DNA from: Bacillota bacterium
Lineage (GTDB): Bacteria; Bacillota; Clostridia; Lachnospirales; Lachnospiraceae
Length of the DNA: 64,000 nt
Reading direction: 5' to 3'
NCBI GenBank assembly: GCA_023437715.1
Contig: JAEZFK010000004.1
Coordinates: 44,435 to 108,434 of the forward strand
In this document: positions 1 through 8,783 of the stretch, one piece after another
How positions within the stretch are numbered: position 1 is the first letter of the stretch
How the letters are laid out: every line of letters begins with the position of its first letter
Made by a program: the position numbers and the translations under genes
The notes under the pieces: model-generated
Databases searched by the model: none
What the model saw: the letters and a program-made list of their open reading frames with translations, nothing else
What the model was told of the DNA's origin: nothing

Positions 1-1081
1 GCCCCCGGAGCATAAAATTAAGGCCTCCAAGCATCTTTTTCGCTTCCAGAGTGCATTCCCCTTCCGGTAGATAATGGCTGACTCCTCTCGGCTCATCATG
101 GTTCTCTATGATGTTGGATAAAAAACCGGTGATCCCCACATGCCTTTGGGCTGCAAAGCAGCAATGCTTATAATCTTCCCCGGTAATTTCCACGGCATCG
201 TACCAGCCCTTTTCACTTCCTCCGAATATAGTTTCGTTAAAATCAAACTTGCTGGAAAAATAACCATTTTCACCGATAAATGCTTCTAACTCCTCCGGCC
301 TTTCATTAAAGACCTCTCCCACGGTAAAAGCATCATGAGGCTTAAAACAGCGGTCCCGCATCTCACTTAAAAACTCGCCTACCCCATCTGCATGAGCCAG
401 CATTGTCCGTATGCTGCATAAACCGTCTGCCCGGTCCGGTTCGTAGTCCTGAAAGGGAAGGGCCTTTTTTATATTAATGATCGCATCAATACGGAAACCG
501 CCCAGACCCTTATCCAGCCACCAGTTGATGTTTTTATAGATTTCCTCCCGGACCGCTTCATTTTCCCAGTTTAAGTCCGGCTGCTTTTTATGGAACGAGT
601 GGAGATACTGCTTATTGGTACCGGGTATGTCGCTCCATACGGAATTCCCAAAATAGGAGCGCCAGTTTGTGGGGGACTTTCCGTCCTTTTTTTCACGAAT
701 ATAAAAGTAGCTTCCATATTCTCCATCCGGATCAGCACACGCCTTTTTAAACCATTCATGCTCGTCAGAGCAGTGGTTGACCACCAGGTCCATGACGATG
801 TACATCTCTCTCTCTTTTGCCTTTTCAATGAGTTCTTCCATGTCTTCCATAGTCCCGAACCTGGGATCTATGCTGTAATAATCCGCAATATCATATCCCT
901 GATCCGCAAGAGGGGAAACGTAAATGGGAGAGAGCCACAGGATATCCACGCCTAAATCCTTTAAATAATCCAATTTACGGATAATTCCTTTCAAATCCCC
1001 GATACCGTCCCCATCGGTATCCAGAAAGCTCTTTGGATAAATCTGATAAGCTGTTTTGTCATGCCACCACTTCTTAGTCAT
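1..1081 (-). CDS. GH13 alpha-glucosidase (oligo-1,6-glucosidase type), 3' end cut by window
   Basis: Hydrolyses alpha-1,6 or alpha-1,4 glucosidic links of short oligosaccharides, probably in the cytoplasm. About 360 codons are inside the window; the C-terminus lies beyond base 1. The start is ATG at 1081 (MTKKWWHDKTAYQIYPKSF), the usual N-terminus of GH13 subfamily 31 enzymes. The nucleophile motif GFRIDAI is present with Asp199, the same residue number as in the second GH13 enzyme of this window. The acid/base region TVGEVF and the HDEPR motif (third carboxylate) are also visible, so the enzyme looks active. It is co-oriented with and downstream of the AraC regulator at 1168-2082, which may control it. 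Trehalose-6-phosphate hydrolase is the main alternative; the sequence alone does not settle substrate. Confidence 0.88.
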   Translation of the reverse strand, partial: MTKKWWHDKTAYQIYPKSFLDTDGDGIGDLKGIIRKLDYLKDLGVDILWLSPIYVSPLADQGYDIADYYSIDPRFGTMEDMEELIEKAKEREMYIVMDLVVNHCSDEHEWFKKACADPDGEYGSYFYIREKKDGKSPTNWRSYFGNSVWSDIPGTNKQYLHSFHKKQPDLNWENEAVREEIYKNINWWLDKGLGGFRIDAIINIKKALPFQDYEPDRADGLCSIRTMLAHADGVGEFLSEMRDRCFKPHDAFTVGEVFNERPEELEAFIGENGYFSSKFDFNETIFGGSEKGWYDAVEITGEDYKHCCFAAQRHVGITGFLSNIIENHDEPRGVSHYLPEGECTLEAKKMLGGLNFMLRG

Positions 1082-1167
1082 CGTATATCAACCTCTCTTT
1101 TATGTAGTAGCCTTATTCTACCTCTCAGGACAGAATTTGTCTTACGCTTCTATGATTAAAAAATTCA

Positions 1168-2082
1168 CTATTTTGACTTTTCCTTCCGGTATTGCAACGG
1201 AGTTGTGCCGGTATATCTTCGGAATATTTTCAAAAAGTTCCCAAGGTTAAAAAAACCGGAATCCAGACATATGTTCATGACCGGAAGGTCCGTGGTTTCC
1301 AATAATGAAATTGCTTTACGGATACGGTAATCATTGATGTATTCGGTGGGGGTCCTGCCAAGGGCCTTTTTAAAAAACCGGCAGAAATATTGTTCGTTCA
1401 TATTGGCAAGGGAAGCAAGGTCACGGATATAAATCTTTTCTCTGTAATGGTTCCTTATAAAGGTGATGGAGGCCTTGATCAGTTCCACCCGCGTGTCTGT
1501 GCTGCGGTGAGAATCGGAATAAAGGCGAAACTGGAACAGCACAGCAAGCATTTTAAGAAGCGAAGCCTTTATCTGAAGCTGAAAAACAACGTCCTCAGAA
1601 GCGGCTCTCTTAAGCGCCTGTCCATCTTCTCTTATAAAGGTATCCGTCACATTGATGAAACAGTCCAGGATGGAGGCGTAGGACGGATGATCCGGATAAA
1701 GGCATCTCGGAAAAGAAAGCTCATTGTTTTTCAGAGGATTGATCAGATACATCTGAGAGGAGTCATAGGTTTCGAAGCTGAGAAGTGCCGGCTGGAACAC
1801 GATGGCATACTCCTCATTTAAGCTTTTGGATTCACTGATGATTCCATGAAGCTCCCCCGGGTTGATAAAAAAGATACATTCATCCTTAATCTCATAGGAC
1901 TCCATATTGACTAACAGGCGAAAATTCCCCTTAATAAAGTGAATGATTTCAATTTCCTCATGCCAGTGATGCTTAACGATCATCCCCATCTGAGTCGATT
2001 GTGTCCGGTATATCCCACAGGGGAAAGAACTGGTACCATGGGGACGCCCTTCCTTTAATTTGGATTTTATCTCTGAATTCAT
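1168..2082 (-). CDS. AraC-family transcriptional regulator with N-terminal cupin
   Basis: DNA-binding regulator of 304 aa, probably sensing a sugar. The N-terminal ~150 residues have a cupin-like sensor pattern (KHHWHEEIEIIHFIKG, then FFINPGELHGI). The last ~100 residues hold two helix-turn-helix motifs of the AraC/XylS type (IYIRDLASLANMNEQYFCRFF and MNICLDSGFFNLGNFLKIFRRY). I chose the ATG at 2082 rather than the upstream ATG at 2094, because the sequence between them (GAGGAG) is itself the ribosome site with correct spacing to 2082. It is transcribed divergently from the histidine kinase and sits just upstream of the GH13 gene on the same strand, so it probably regulates alpha-glucoside use. 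The ligand is unknown. Confidence 0.88.
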   Translation of the reverse strand: MNSEIKSKLKEGRPHGTSSFPCGIYRTQSTQMGMIVKHHWHEEIEIIHFIKGNFRLLVNMESYEIKDECIFFINPGELHGIISESKSLNEEYAIVFQPALLSFETYDSSQMYLINPLKNNELSFPRCLYPDHPSYASILDCFINVTDTFIREDGQALKRAASEDVVFQLQIKASLLKMLAVLFQFRLYSDSHRSTDTRVELIKASITFIRNHYREKIYIRDLASLANMNEQYFCRFFKKALGRTPTEYINDYRIRKAISLLETTDLPVMNICLDSGFFNLGNFLKIFRRYTGTTPLQYRKEKSK

Positions 2083-2226
2083 GATACTCCTCATTTCCCG
2101 GCCGTCTTAATGCCTTAAGGTCAAGCGGATATCCTCAATCCGCTTCGCTGCTTGATTCGGTTAAAAATACGGTATTTTATGTGTATCATATCACAGGAGG
2201 GGAAAAGGATTCAAGGAAAAGGATAC

Positions 2227-2255
2227 TGGTCAAGAGATTATGTTTATAGTACACT
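2227..2255 (+). promoter_or_regulatory. Possible promoter of the YesMN two-component operon
   Basis: TGGTCA (2227-2232), 17-bp spacer, TACACT (2250-2255), 39 bp before the kinase start. The -35 matches the sigma-A consensus at only four of six positions, so this is tentative. The rest of the 212-bp divergent region holds no other clear signal. Confidence 0.35.
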
Positions 2256-2294
2256 TAGTAATATAACGCAAGGCAGAATGCCAGGAGGAATACC

Positions 2295-4112
2295 ATGGTC
2301 AGACGATTCCGAAGATTATCCTTTCAGTCCAAAATACTGTTTACTTATTTGCTCTTACTTCTGTTTACCGTGGTTATCTTTGCCATCTGCTATGTACAAG
2401 GGGTCTCCTCAGCCCTTTCCTACAATATTGAACACATGAAGCAATCCAATCAGCAGAGAAACATGAACTTAGATATTGCCATGGGAAATAACAGCTCCTT
2501 AAACCTTCTGCACCTGATCGATCCCAAGGTCAATGTCATACTCCATGAAAAGGTCAGCAGCATGTCCCCCAAAGACCGCTATGAAAGAGATTATTATATG
2601 CAGACTGTTCTTAAAATGCTCACAGTCATCAATCCCCGTGTGCAAAGAACAACCATCCTGACATCTGCAGGAGACACCTATTGCAGCATTAACAATATAT
2701 CAGAGGATTATATTGAAAACGCATGGAATACCATTAAAAGCATTGATTGGAAAACCAAGAGCCAGAAATACTATACAATCCCTTACCCCCAGAAAATAGG
2801 AAATACCGGATATTCCCTGGTAACCGTATACCACCAGCTTTCGGATATAGGCGAATATAAAACCTATGGATATCTCCTGGCTGACTTAGATTTTGGGTCC
2901 ATTGCTAAGGATTTTAATTCCACGGACGCTGCCGACGGCCTGGCATCCTCCTTTGCCATTGTATACAAAAACCAGGTCATCTATAATTCCAGAAACGCCT
3001 CTGTCAATCTGGAGACCGGCCTTTCAGAGAAAGAAAAGCAGGAAGCCTTTCCTGATCTGGAGCAGATTGAAGCCTCGGGAAAGGGCTCAGGAGAGCTTTA
3101 TCTTCATGATACCCTCTGCATTGCCGCTGTTTTAAAAAATGAATCCACCGGCTGGTATCTGGTCCAGTATATCCCAAAGCAGCGGCTGATTAACACCAGC
3201 ATGGAAAGCATGTTAAATGTCATGACTTGGGTGATGCTTATCCTGACTGCCGCCGGAATCCTGAGTTTTATATTATCCAAGCAGGTCAGCCACCCCATTA
3301 AGGCGCTGGCAGAAACCATGAGCCAGGCAAGGCAGGGGGAAGTAAAGCTTTTCAGCGGATTGGCGCCCAGGGAGGATGAAATCGGCAACTTAATTGAAAT
3401 CTACAATGACATGGGAAAGAGAATCAATGACAGCATTACCAAGATGTATATTATGCAGTTAAACCAAAAGCAGACAGAGCTTAAAATGCTTCAGTTCCAG
3501 ATCAATCCCCATTTTTTGTATAATGCCTTAAACACGGTTACAGCCATTGCCAGGCTGGAAGAAATTGAGGAAATTCCTGCAATTACGGAAAGTCTTTCAG
3601 ATATGTTCCGTTACAACATCAAGGGGACTGATTTTGTAACGGTAAAGGATGAAGTGATTCAGCTAAAGAACTATATCCGCATTCAATCCATCCGGTTTCC
3701 GGGACGTTTTTTGGTGGAGTATGATATCCCGGCCGAGTACGAAAATAACGGAGTCATTAAGTTCATCCTTCAGCCCATTGTGGAAAATTCCATTCATCAT
3801 GCCTTTAATGTAAAACGGGACCATGATTGTTTAAAGATCTCTGTATCACCGGATTCGGAAGATTACCTTTTGATCTCCGTATACGATGACGGGTGCGGTA
3901 TGCCAGAAGAGAAGGTGGAGGAATTAAACCATGGATTATGGAATACAAAGCCCAACACCCTTTTGGGAGAGGATGGAACAGGCATAGGTCTGGCTAATGT
4001 TAATGCAAGGCTTAAAAACTTTTATGGAGAAGAATGCGGAATTGTGGTGGAAAGCCAGTACGGAAACTTTACCTGCATTCATATGAGGATAAAGAGGAAT
4101 AAGGAGGGATAG
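2295..4112 (+). CDS. Sensor histidine kinase, YesM (LytS/HPK7-like) family
   Basis: Membrane sensor kinase of 605 aa that would phosphorylate the response regulator encoded directly after it. An N-terminal membrane helix (about residues 14-35), a large extracellular sensor region (about 36-305), a second membrane helix (about 308-331) and a HAMP linker precede the kinase core. The His_kinase motif QINPHFLYNALN carries the phospho-acceptor His406. The ATPase part shows the N box (VENS, Asn498), DDGCGMPE and GTGIGLANVNARL. The start ATG at 2295 has the ribosome site AGGAGG eight bases upstream. Only one base separates it from the response regulator gene, so the two are translated together. In this family the pair typically controls a neighbouring sugar ABC transporter, which is what follows at 5748-8767. 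Confidence 0.93.
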   Translation: MVRRFRRLSFQSKILFTYLLLLLFTVVIFAICYVQGVSSALSYNIEHMKQSNQQRNMNLDIAMGNNSSLNLLHLIDPKVNVILHEKVSSMSPKDRYERDYYMQTVLKMLTVINPRVQRTTILTSAGDTYCSINNISEDYIENAWNTIKSIDWKTKSQKYYTIPYPQKIGNTGYSLVTVYHQLSDIGEYKTYGYLLADLDFGSIAKDFNSTDAADGLASSFAIVYKNQVIYNSRNASVNLETGLSEKEKQEAFPDLEQIEASGKGSGELYLHDTLCIAAVLKNESTGWYLVQYIPKQRLINTSMESMLNVMTWVMLILTAAGILSFILSKQVSHPIKALAETMSQARQGEVKLFSGLAPREDEIGNLIEIYNDMGKRINDSITKMYIMQLNQKQTELKMLQFQINPHFLYNALNTVTAIARLEEIEEIPAITESLSDMFRYNIKGTDFVTVKDEVIQLKNYIRIQSIRFPGRFLVEYDIPAEYENNGVIKFILQPIVENSIHHAFNVKRDHDCLKISVSPDSEDYLLISVYDDGCGMPEEKVEELNHGLWNTKPNTLLGEDGTGIGLANVNARLKNFYGEECGIVVESQYGNFTCIHMRIKRNKEG

Positions 4113-4113
4113 C

Positions 4114-5649
4114 ATGAAAGTCATTATTGCGGAAGATGAATATTACGCAAAAAAAATGCTTGTTAAGCTTTTAACAAATATCGATATGGATATAACCGTA
4201 TGTCTGGAAGCCGAAACAGGGAAACAGGCGGCAGATTATCTTGGAGACAAGGAAGCTGATCTTGTTATAACCGATATCCGCATGCCGGAAATGGACGGGC
4301 TGTCTCTTGCAAAATATGTGGGAGAAAACTGTCCCCAAACGGATGTAATTATCGTAAGCGGCTATTCGGATTTTAACTACGCCAGGGAAGCCATGAAATA
4401 TGGGGTCAGGTATTACCTTACGAAACCGGTAAAGCCGGAGGAACTAAAAAAAGCCATATGGGATATTACAAAAGCCAGGGAAGAAAATAGAATGCTGCTT
4501 GAAAAGCAGGTGGACCGGAGGCTTCTGCAGGAATCCCTTCAATATGTGAATATCTCCGGCATTCTGGCAAACCGGGCTTTGATGGATACCTTCTGCAATC
4601 TATGCGGCGGCCGGCTAAAGGAACAGCCTTATCAGATGCTCTTATTGCAGGGAAAACAGCGCATGAGCCGGGAAGCCGCAAAAGAACTGTCAGAATTCCT
4701 GGAATCCGTTTCCGGTCAGGCCAATATCCAGGTGTTTTATTTCCAGCAGCCGGACGAGGTGATTGCCATGAGGTTTGGCAGCCAGGAGGAATTGCCGGAT
4801 AAAAAGCTTTTACTCCTGCTGAAGCAGAAGCTGCCCCAATGGGAAATGGATATCACCTGCGGAATCAGCAGGATTTACAAAGGGGAAGAGCTGCTGGGGG
4901 ACGCATACAGGGACTGCGTTTATGCCATTAATGGAAGACTGCTTGATGAAAAGACCAGATTGTTTGAATATGAACCGGAGTTTTTCATGGAACAGATTCT
5001 GACGCAGCAGGAGGAGCTTGCTGTTTACGAAAGTGTGATGAAGGGAAATTACCAGCAGGCAGAGGCTGCTCTCCGCCGGTTTTTTAAAAAATGCGGGGAA
5101 GGCAGCTGGAATGTATATTCCTTATACAGCGGTATTATGCAGATCTTTTCTGTTATCAGCAGAGCCTATTGCAGCAGGGAGGCCTCTTCTGAATCAGAGG
5201 AGGTAAACCGTTATCTTTTATTTTCCTTTAAATCAGACCTGTATCAGTTTCGGACCAGACAGGAGCTTGAGCGGTATATGCTTAAAATTCTGGAAAACAC
5301 CTGCGGCTCCCAGGAGGAAAAAGGAAGCATCATCGAGGAAATCAAAAATTACGTATCCCTTAACTTCCGGTACGAAATTTCCCTCAACGAATTGGCAGCC
5401 CACAAGTATTTTATGAATTCCAGTTATTTAAGCCGTCTGTTTAAATCAGAAACAGGGATGAATTTTTCCAAATACTTAATCACCTGCCGCATGGAACAGG
5501 CAAGGGAGCTTTTAAAGAATACGGTCTTTAAGATAAATGAAATTGCCGATTATGTAGGCTATAATGATACCTCTTATTTTATCCATACCTTTAAACGTCT
5601 TTACCAAATGACCCCCGAGCAATATCGCGCCCAGGAAGAAAAAAGGTAA
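4114..5649 (+). CDS. Response regulator, YesN family (REC plus AraC-type HTH)
   Basis: DNA-binding response regulator of 511 aa, partner of the upstream YesM-like kinase. The receiver domain spans about residues 1-120, with acidic residues EDE near the start, the phospho-acceptor Asp54 in VITDIRMPEMDG, and a conserved Lys in YYLTKPVKPEE. A long middle region of about 280 residues, typical for YesN proteins, precedes the C-terminal AraC helix-turn-helix pair (about 410-511, with ISLNELAAHKYFMNSSYLSRLF and INEIADYVGYNDTSYFIHTFKR). The ribosome site AAGGAGG lies just before ATG 4114. It probably activates the binding-protein-dependent sugar transporter that starts 98 bp downstream. Confidence 0.93.
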   Translation: MKVIIAEDEYYAKKMLVKLLTNIDMDITVCLEAETGKQAADYLGDKEADLVITDIRMPEMDGLSLAKYVGENCPQTDVIIVSGYSDFNYAREAMKYGVRYYLTKPVKPEELKKAIWDITKAREENRMLLEKQVDRRLLQESLQYVNISGILANRALMDTFCNLCGGRLKEQPYQMLLLQGKQRMSREAAKELSEFLESVSGQANIQVFYFQQPDEVIAMRFGSQEELPDKKLLLLLKQKLPQWEMDITCGISRIYKGEELLGDAYRDCVYAINGRLLDEKTRLFEYEPEFFMEQILTQQEELAVYESVMKGNYQQAEAALRRFFKKCGEGSWNVYSLYSGIMQIFSVISRAYCSREASSESEEVNRYLLFSFKSDLYQFRTRQELERYMLKILENTCGSQEEKGSIIEEIKNYVSLNFRYEISLNELAAHKYFMNSSYLSRLFKSETGMNFSKYLITCRMEQARELLKNTVFKINEIADYVGYNDTSYFIHTFKRLYQMTPEQYRAQEEKR

Positions 5650-5747
5650 AAAATGTTTTACGAAACATCTCAGATACCTTATATGGAAAACCGCCATTTG
5701 TTTTGTATACTGGTGCTACCAAATAAAAAGGAAACAGAAAGGGCGAG

Positions 5748-7034
5748 ATGATGTATATGAAAACGAAAAAAATGTTGGCAGTGGGTTTGACCTGTTGCCT
5801 GGCAGCAACCCTGGCTGCAGGATGCAGCGAAGCAGGTAAAACCTCAGGCAAGAGCTCCGATTCCGGAGTTACACATCTGGAATTTTTCTCTTCAAAAATG
5901 GAAAATGTATCCACCATGCAAAAGCTTGTGGACAAATTCAACAGCCAGAATACCGATGTCCAGGTCACCCTCAATTCCCCGGCAGATGCGGGAACCGTGT
6001 TAAAAACCAGGATGACCAAGGATGATTTGCCGGATATCATCGCCTATGGCGGTGACAATACATATACGGAGCTTACGGAAGCGGGCATCCTGCTGGATTT
6101 AAGTGACCAGGAGGTTTTAAAGACCATAAACAGTTCCTATATGCAGATGGTCTATGATATCAATGGGGATAAGGATGAAAAAGCATACGGTATCCCATTT
6201 GCCGCCAATGCCTCCGGAATTATCTATAATGCAGATCTGTTTCAGAAAGCAGGGGTTACAGTTCCGGAGACCTGGGATGAGTTGATTGAGGCATGCGAAA
6301 AGCTGACCGCAGCAGGAATCCAGCCCTTTGAGTTAAGCTTTAAGGATAGCTGGACCATCCTTCCCTCCTGGAATTCACTGGCGCCGGCGACACAGCCTGA
6401 AGGATTTTTAGCGGCAAAGAAAGAGGGAACGGCAACCTTCTCAGGCACTCATGAAGAGGTTTTAGAAAAGTACAGCAAGCTGGTGAATTATGCCCAGACA
6501 GATTTTATGGGAACCTCCTATGATGACGGCAACCGCAGCTTTGCAAACAGCGAAGCCGCAATGCTGATTAACGGCGTATGGACCGTACCGGAAATCAAAA
6601 AAACAAACGAATCCATTAATCTTGATATGTTTGCTTATCCGGCAACCAATGATAAGAGCAAAAACAAGGTTGTATCCGGCATTGACGTTATGCTTATGGT
6701 GACAAACCAGTGCAAAAACCCGGAAGCTGCCAAGCGCTTTGTCGCATTTATGCTGGAACCGGAAAACAGCCAGCTTTACATTAATGAGCAGTTTGCATTT
6801 TCGCCGGTGGAAGGCGTTGTACAGGAGGATGCTTCGGTGGCCGGCCTGGCAAAAGATATTGCAGACGGAAAGGTTACGGATTTTGTAGACCATTATTATC
6901 CCAACGGCTATAACCTGTCAGCGATTTTATCCGAATTCTTTTTAAACAGGGCAAGCGGCATGGATGAAAACGAGAACATTGCCGCAACACTGAAAAAATG
7001 CGATGAACAGTACGATATCCTCAATACCCGGTAA
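5748..7034 (+). CDS. Sugar ABC transporter substrate-binding lipoprotein
   Basis: Extracellular solute-binding protein (family 1, MalE/UgpB-like) of 428 aa that would deliver an oligosaccharide to the two permeases encoded next. The N-terminus is a lipoprotein signal peptide ending in the lipobox LAAG-Cys26. The mature part has the typical binding-protein pattern, such as GIPFAANASGIIYNADLFQKAG. Three ATGs lie close together (5748, 5751, 5757); I chose 5748 because AAAGGG sits at the best distance. A TATACT hexamer at 5706-5711 could be the -10 of an activator-dependent promoter; its -35 is poor. No ATP-binding subunit is encoded here, so a shared ATPase (MsmX type) is expected to power it. 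Confidence 0.92.
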   Translation: MMYMKTKKMLAVGLTCCLAATLAAGCSEAGKTSGKSSDSGVTHLEFFSSKMENVSTMQKLVDKFNSQNTDVQVTLNSPADAGTVLKTRMTKDDLPDIIAYGGDNTYTELTEAGILLDLSDQEVLKTINSSYMQMVYDINGDKDEKAYGIPFAANASGIIYNADLFQKAGVTVPETWDELIEACEKLTAAGIQPFELSFKDSWTILPSWNSLAPATQPEGFLAAKKEGTATFSGTHEEVLEKYSKLVNYAQTDFMGTSYDDGNRSFANSEAAMLINGVWTVPEIKKTNESINLDMFAYPATNDKSKNKVVSGIDVMLMVTNQCKNPEAAKRFVAFMLEPENSQLYINEQFAFSPVEGVVQEDASVAGLAKDIADGKVTDFVDHYYPNGYNLSAILSEFFLNRASGMDENENIAATLKKCDEQYDILNTR

Positions 7035-7058
7035 GTCAGGCAAAAGGAGGATAACGCG

Positions 7059-7937
7059 TTGAAAAAACATAGAAGCAACCATATCAGTCCGGCGTTCTAC
7101 CTTATGGTAATTCCCATGGCCTTACTGTTCTTTTTGTTCCATACGGTCCCCTTTTTAGAGGGTATCTTTTACAGCTTTACCAACTGGAAGGGCTATGGGA
7201 ACTGGAAATTTATCGGGTTTAAAAACTTCCTGCAGTTTTTTACAGACCCTTCCATAAAGCAGGCCTATGGTTTTACCTTTCAGTTTGCACTTTCCGCCAC
7301 TGTTCTTGTCAACGTTTTAAGCCTGGCGCTGGCATGCGGGCTCAATGGAAAAATTCGGGGAAAAAATTTCTTAAAGGCGCTGTATTTCCTGCCATATATG
7401 CTCGGAACCCTGATCATCGGCTTTGTATTTAATTTTATCTTCGGCAATATCATTCCAGGGTTTGGAAAATCGGCCGGGATCGGCCCACTGAGCGTAAATA
7501 TCCTCGGAACCGGCAAAGCATGGCTGGGGGTTTTGTTTGTTACCGTCTGGCAATCCATGGCATTTAATACCATGATATACCTCTCCGGTCTTCAGACCGT
7601 GGATAAGGATATCTATGATGCAGCATCAGTGGACGGCGCCGTTGGCTTTCAGAGGTTTGTCAGGATCACCTTCCCGCTGATTGCCCCTTTCTTCACCATC
7701 AATATGGTATTAAGCGTCAAGAGCTTTCTCATGGCATTTGACCAGATTATGGCAATGACAGGGGGAGGGCCCGGAACCGCAACCACTACCATCTCCATGC
7801 TGATTTATAAGAGAGGCTTTGACGGCGGACAGTTTGCATACCAGTCAGCCAATGCAGTTATTTTATTTTTGGTTGTGGCGTCAATTTCCGTGTTCCAGCT
7901 GAAGATATTAGAAAAAAGGGAGGCGAAAATAAACTGA
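7059..7937 (+). CDS. Sugar ABC transporter permease, MalF/UgpA type
   Basis: Inner-membrane permease of 292 aa with about six hydrophobic segments. It carries the cytoplasmic EAA-like loop DAASVDGAVGFQRFVRITFPLIAP that contacts the ATPase. Translation begins at a TTG codon (7059) eight bases after an excellent AGGAGG; no nearby ATG fits. The stop codon overlaps the start of the next permease (TGATG at 7935-7939), so the two are translationally coupled. Together with the upstream lipoprotein it forms a CUT1-type carbohydrate importer, probably for alpha-glucosides given the GH13 enzymes on both sides. Confidence 0.93.
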   Translation: MKKHRSNHISPAFYLMVIPMALLFFLFHTVPFLEGIFYSFTNWKGYGNWKFIGFKNFLQFFTDPSIKQAYGFTFQFALSATVLVNVLSLALACGLNGKIRGKNFLKALYFLPYMLGTLIIGFVFNFIFGNIIPGFGKSAGIGPLSVNILGTGKAWLGVLFVTVWQSMAFNTMIYLSGLQTVDKDIYDAASVDGAVGFQRFVRITFPLIAPFFTINMVLSVKSFLMAFDQIMAMTGGGPGTATTTISMLIYKRGFDGGQFAYQSANAVILFLVVASISVFQLKILEKREAKIN

Positions 7938-8767
7938 TGAAAGGCAAAGAAAAGATCAATTGGCCCCTGACAATCCTTCTGTCAGCAATTGCTGTTCTGG
8001 TTATCCTGGGCCCCCTTTATATTACTGTGGTAATCGCCTTAAAATCACCGTCAGATATGGAAAATGTACTGGCTCTTCCTGCTTCCCTTCATTTTGAAAA
8101 CTTTTCAAAGGCATGGGAGCTGACAGACTATCCAAGAAAGTTCTTCAACACATTTTTTATTACAGGCATTAATCTGGTGTTTACCATCCTGACCAACTCC
8201 ATGGCAGCTTACGCCATTATACGCAATAAGGATAAAAGCAGGTTTTTTAATCTCATGTATTATTATTTTATCAGCGCCATGTTTATCCCTTTTAATGTGA
8301 TTATGCTTCCCCTGGTAAAACAGGCCTCCTCCTTTCATTTGGATAACATCTACGGGATCACCTTGATTTATATTATATTCGGACTTCCCATGAATACATT
8401 TCTCTATTCGGGATATATCAAATCCCTGCCGGCGGCTCTGGAGGAGGCGGCAAGGATTGATGGGGCAGATACCTTCCAGACCTTTTGGCGCATTATATTT
8501 CCCTTACTCAAGCCGATGAGCGCTACGGTGGCAATCCTGTCCTTTATGTGGACCTGGAACGACTTCCTGATGCCCCTGGTTTTGTTAAGCGATGCAAGCC
8601 AGCAAACCTTACAGTTAGCCCAATATGTGTTTAAAGGCCAGTTCTCCACCCAGTATAACCTTGCCTTTGCCTCGTACTTAATGGTACTTCTGCCAATTTT
8701 AGCTGTATATGTTTTTTGTCAGAAATGGATTATTGCAGGAGTTACAAGCGGTTCTGTAAAAGCTTAA
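7937..8767 (+). CDS. Sugar ABC transporter permease, MalG/UgpE type
   Basis: Second membrane subunit of the CUT1 importer, 276 aa. An N-terminal membrane segment (about residues 10-32), several more hydrophobic stretches and the EAA loop EEAARIDGADTFQTFWRIIFPLLKP identify it. It overlaps the first permease by one base. The GH13 gene follows 16 bp downstream behind its own ribosome site, which puts uptake and hydrolysis in one operon. Confidence 0.93.
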   Translation: MKGKEKINWPLTILLSAIAVLVILGPLYITVVIALKSPSDMENVLALPASLHFENFSKAWELTDYPRKFFNTFFITGINLVFTILTNSMAAYAIIRNKDKSRFFNLMYYYFISAMFIPFNVIMLPLVKQASSFHLDNIYGITLIYIIFGLPMNTFLYSGYIKSLPAALEEAARIDGADTFQTFWRIIFPLLKPMSATVAILSFMWTWNDFLMPLVLLSDASQQTLQLAQYVFKGQFSTQYNLAFASYLMVLLPILAVYVFCQKWIIAGVTSGSVKA

Positions 8768-8783
8768 AGAAAGGGAGAGGAAA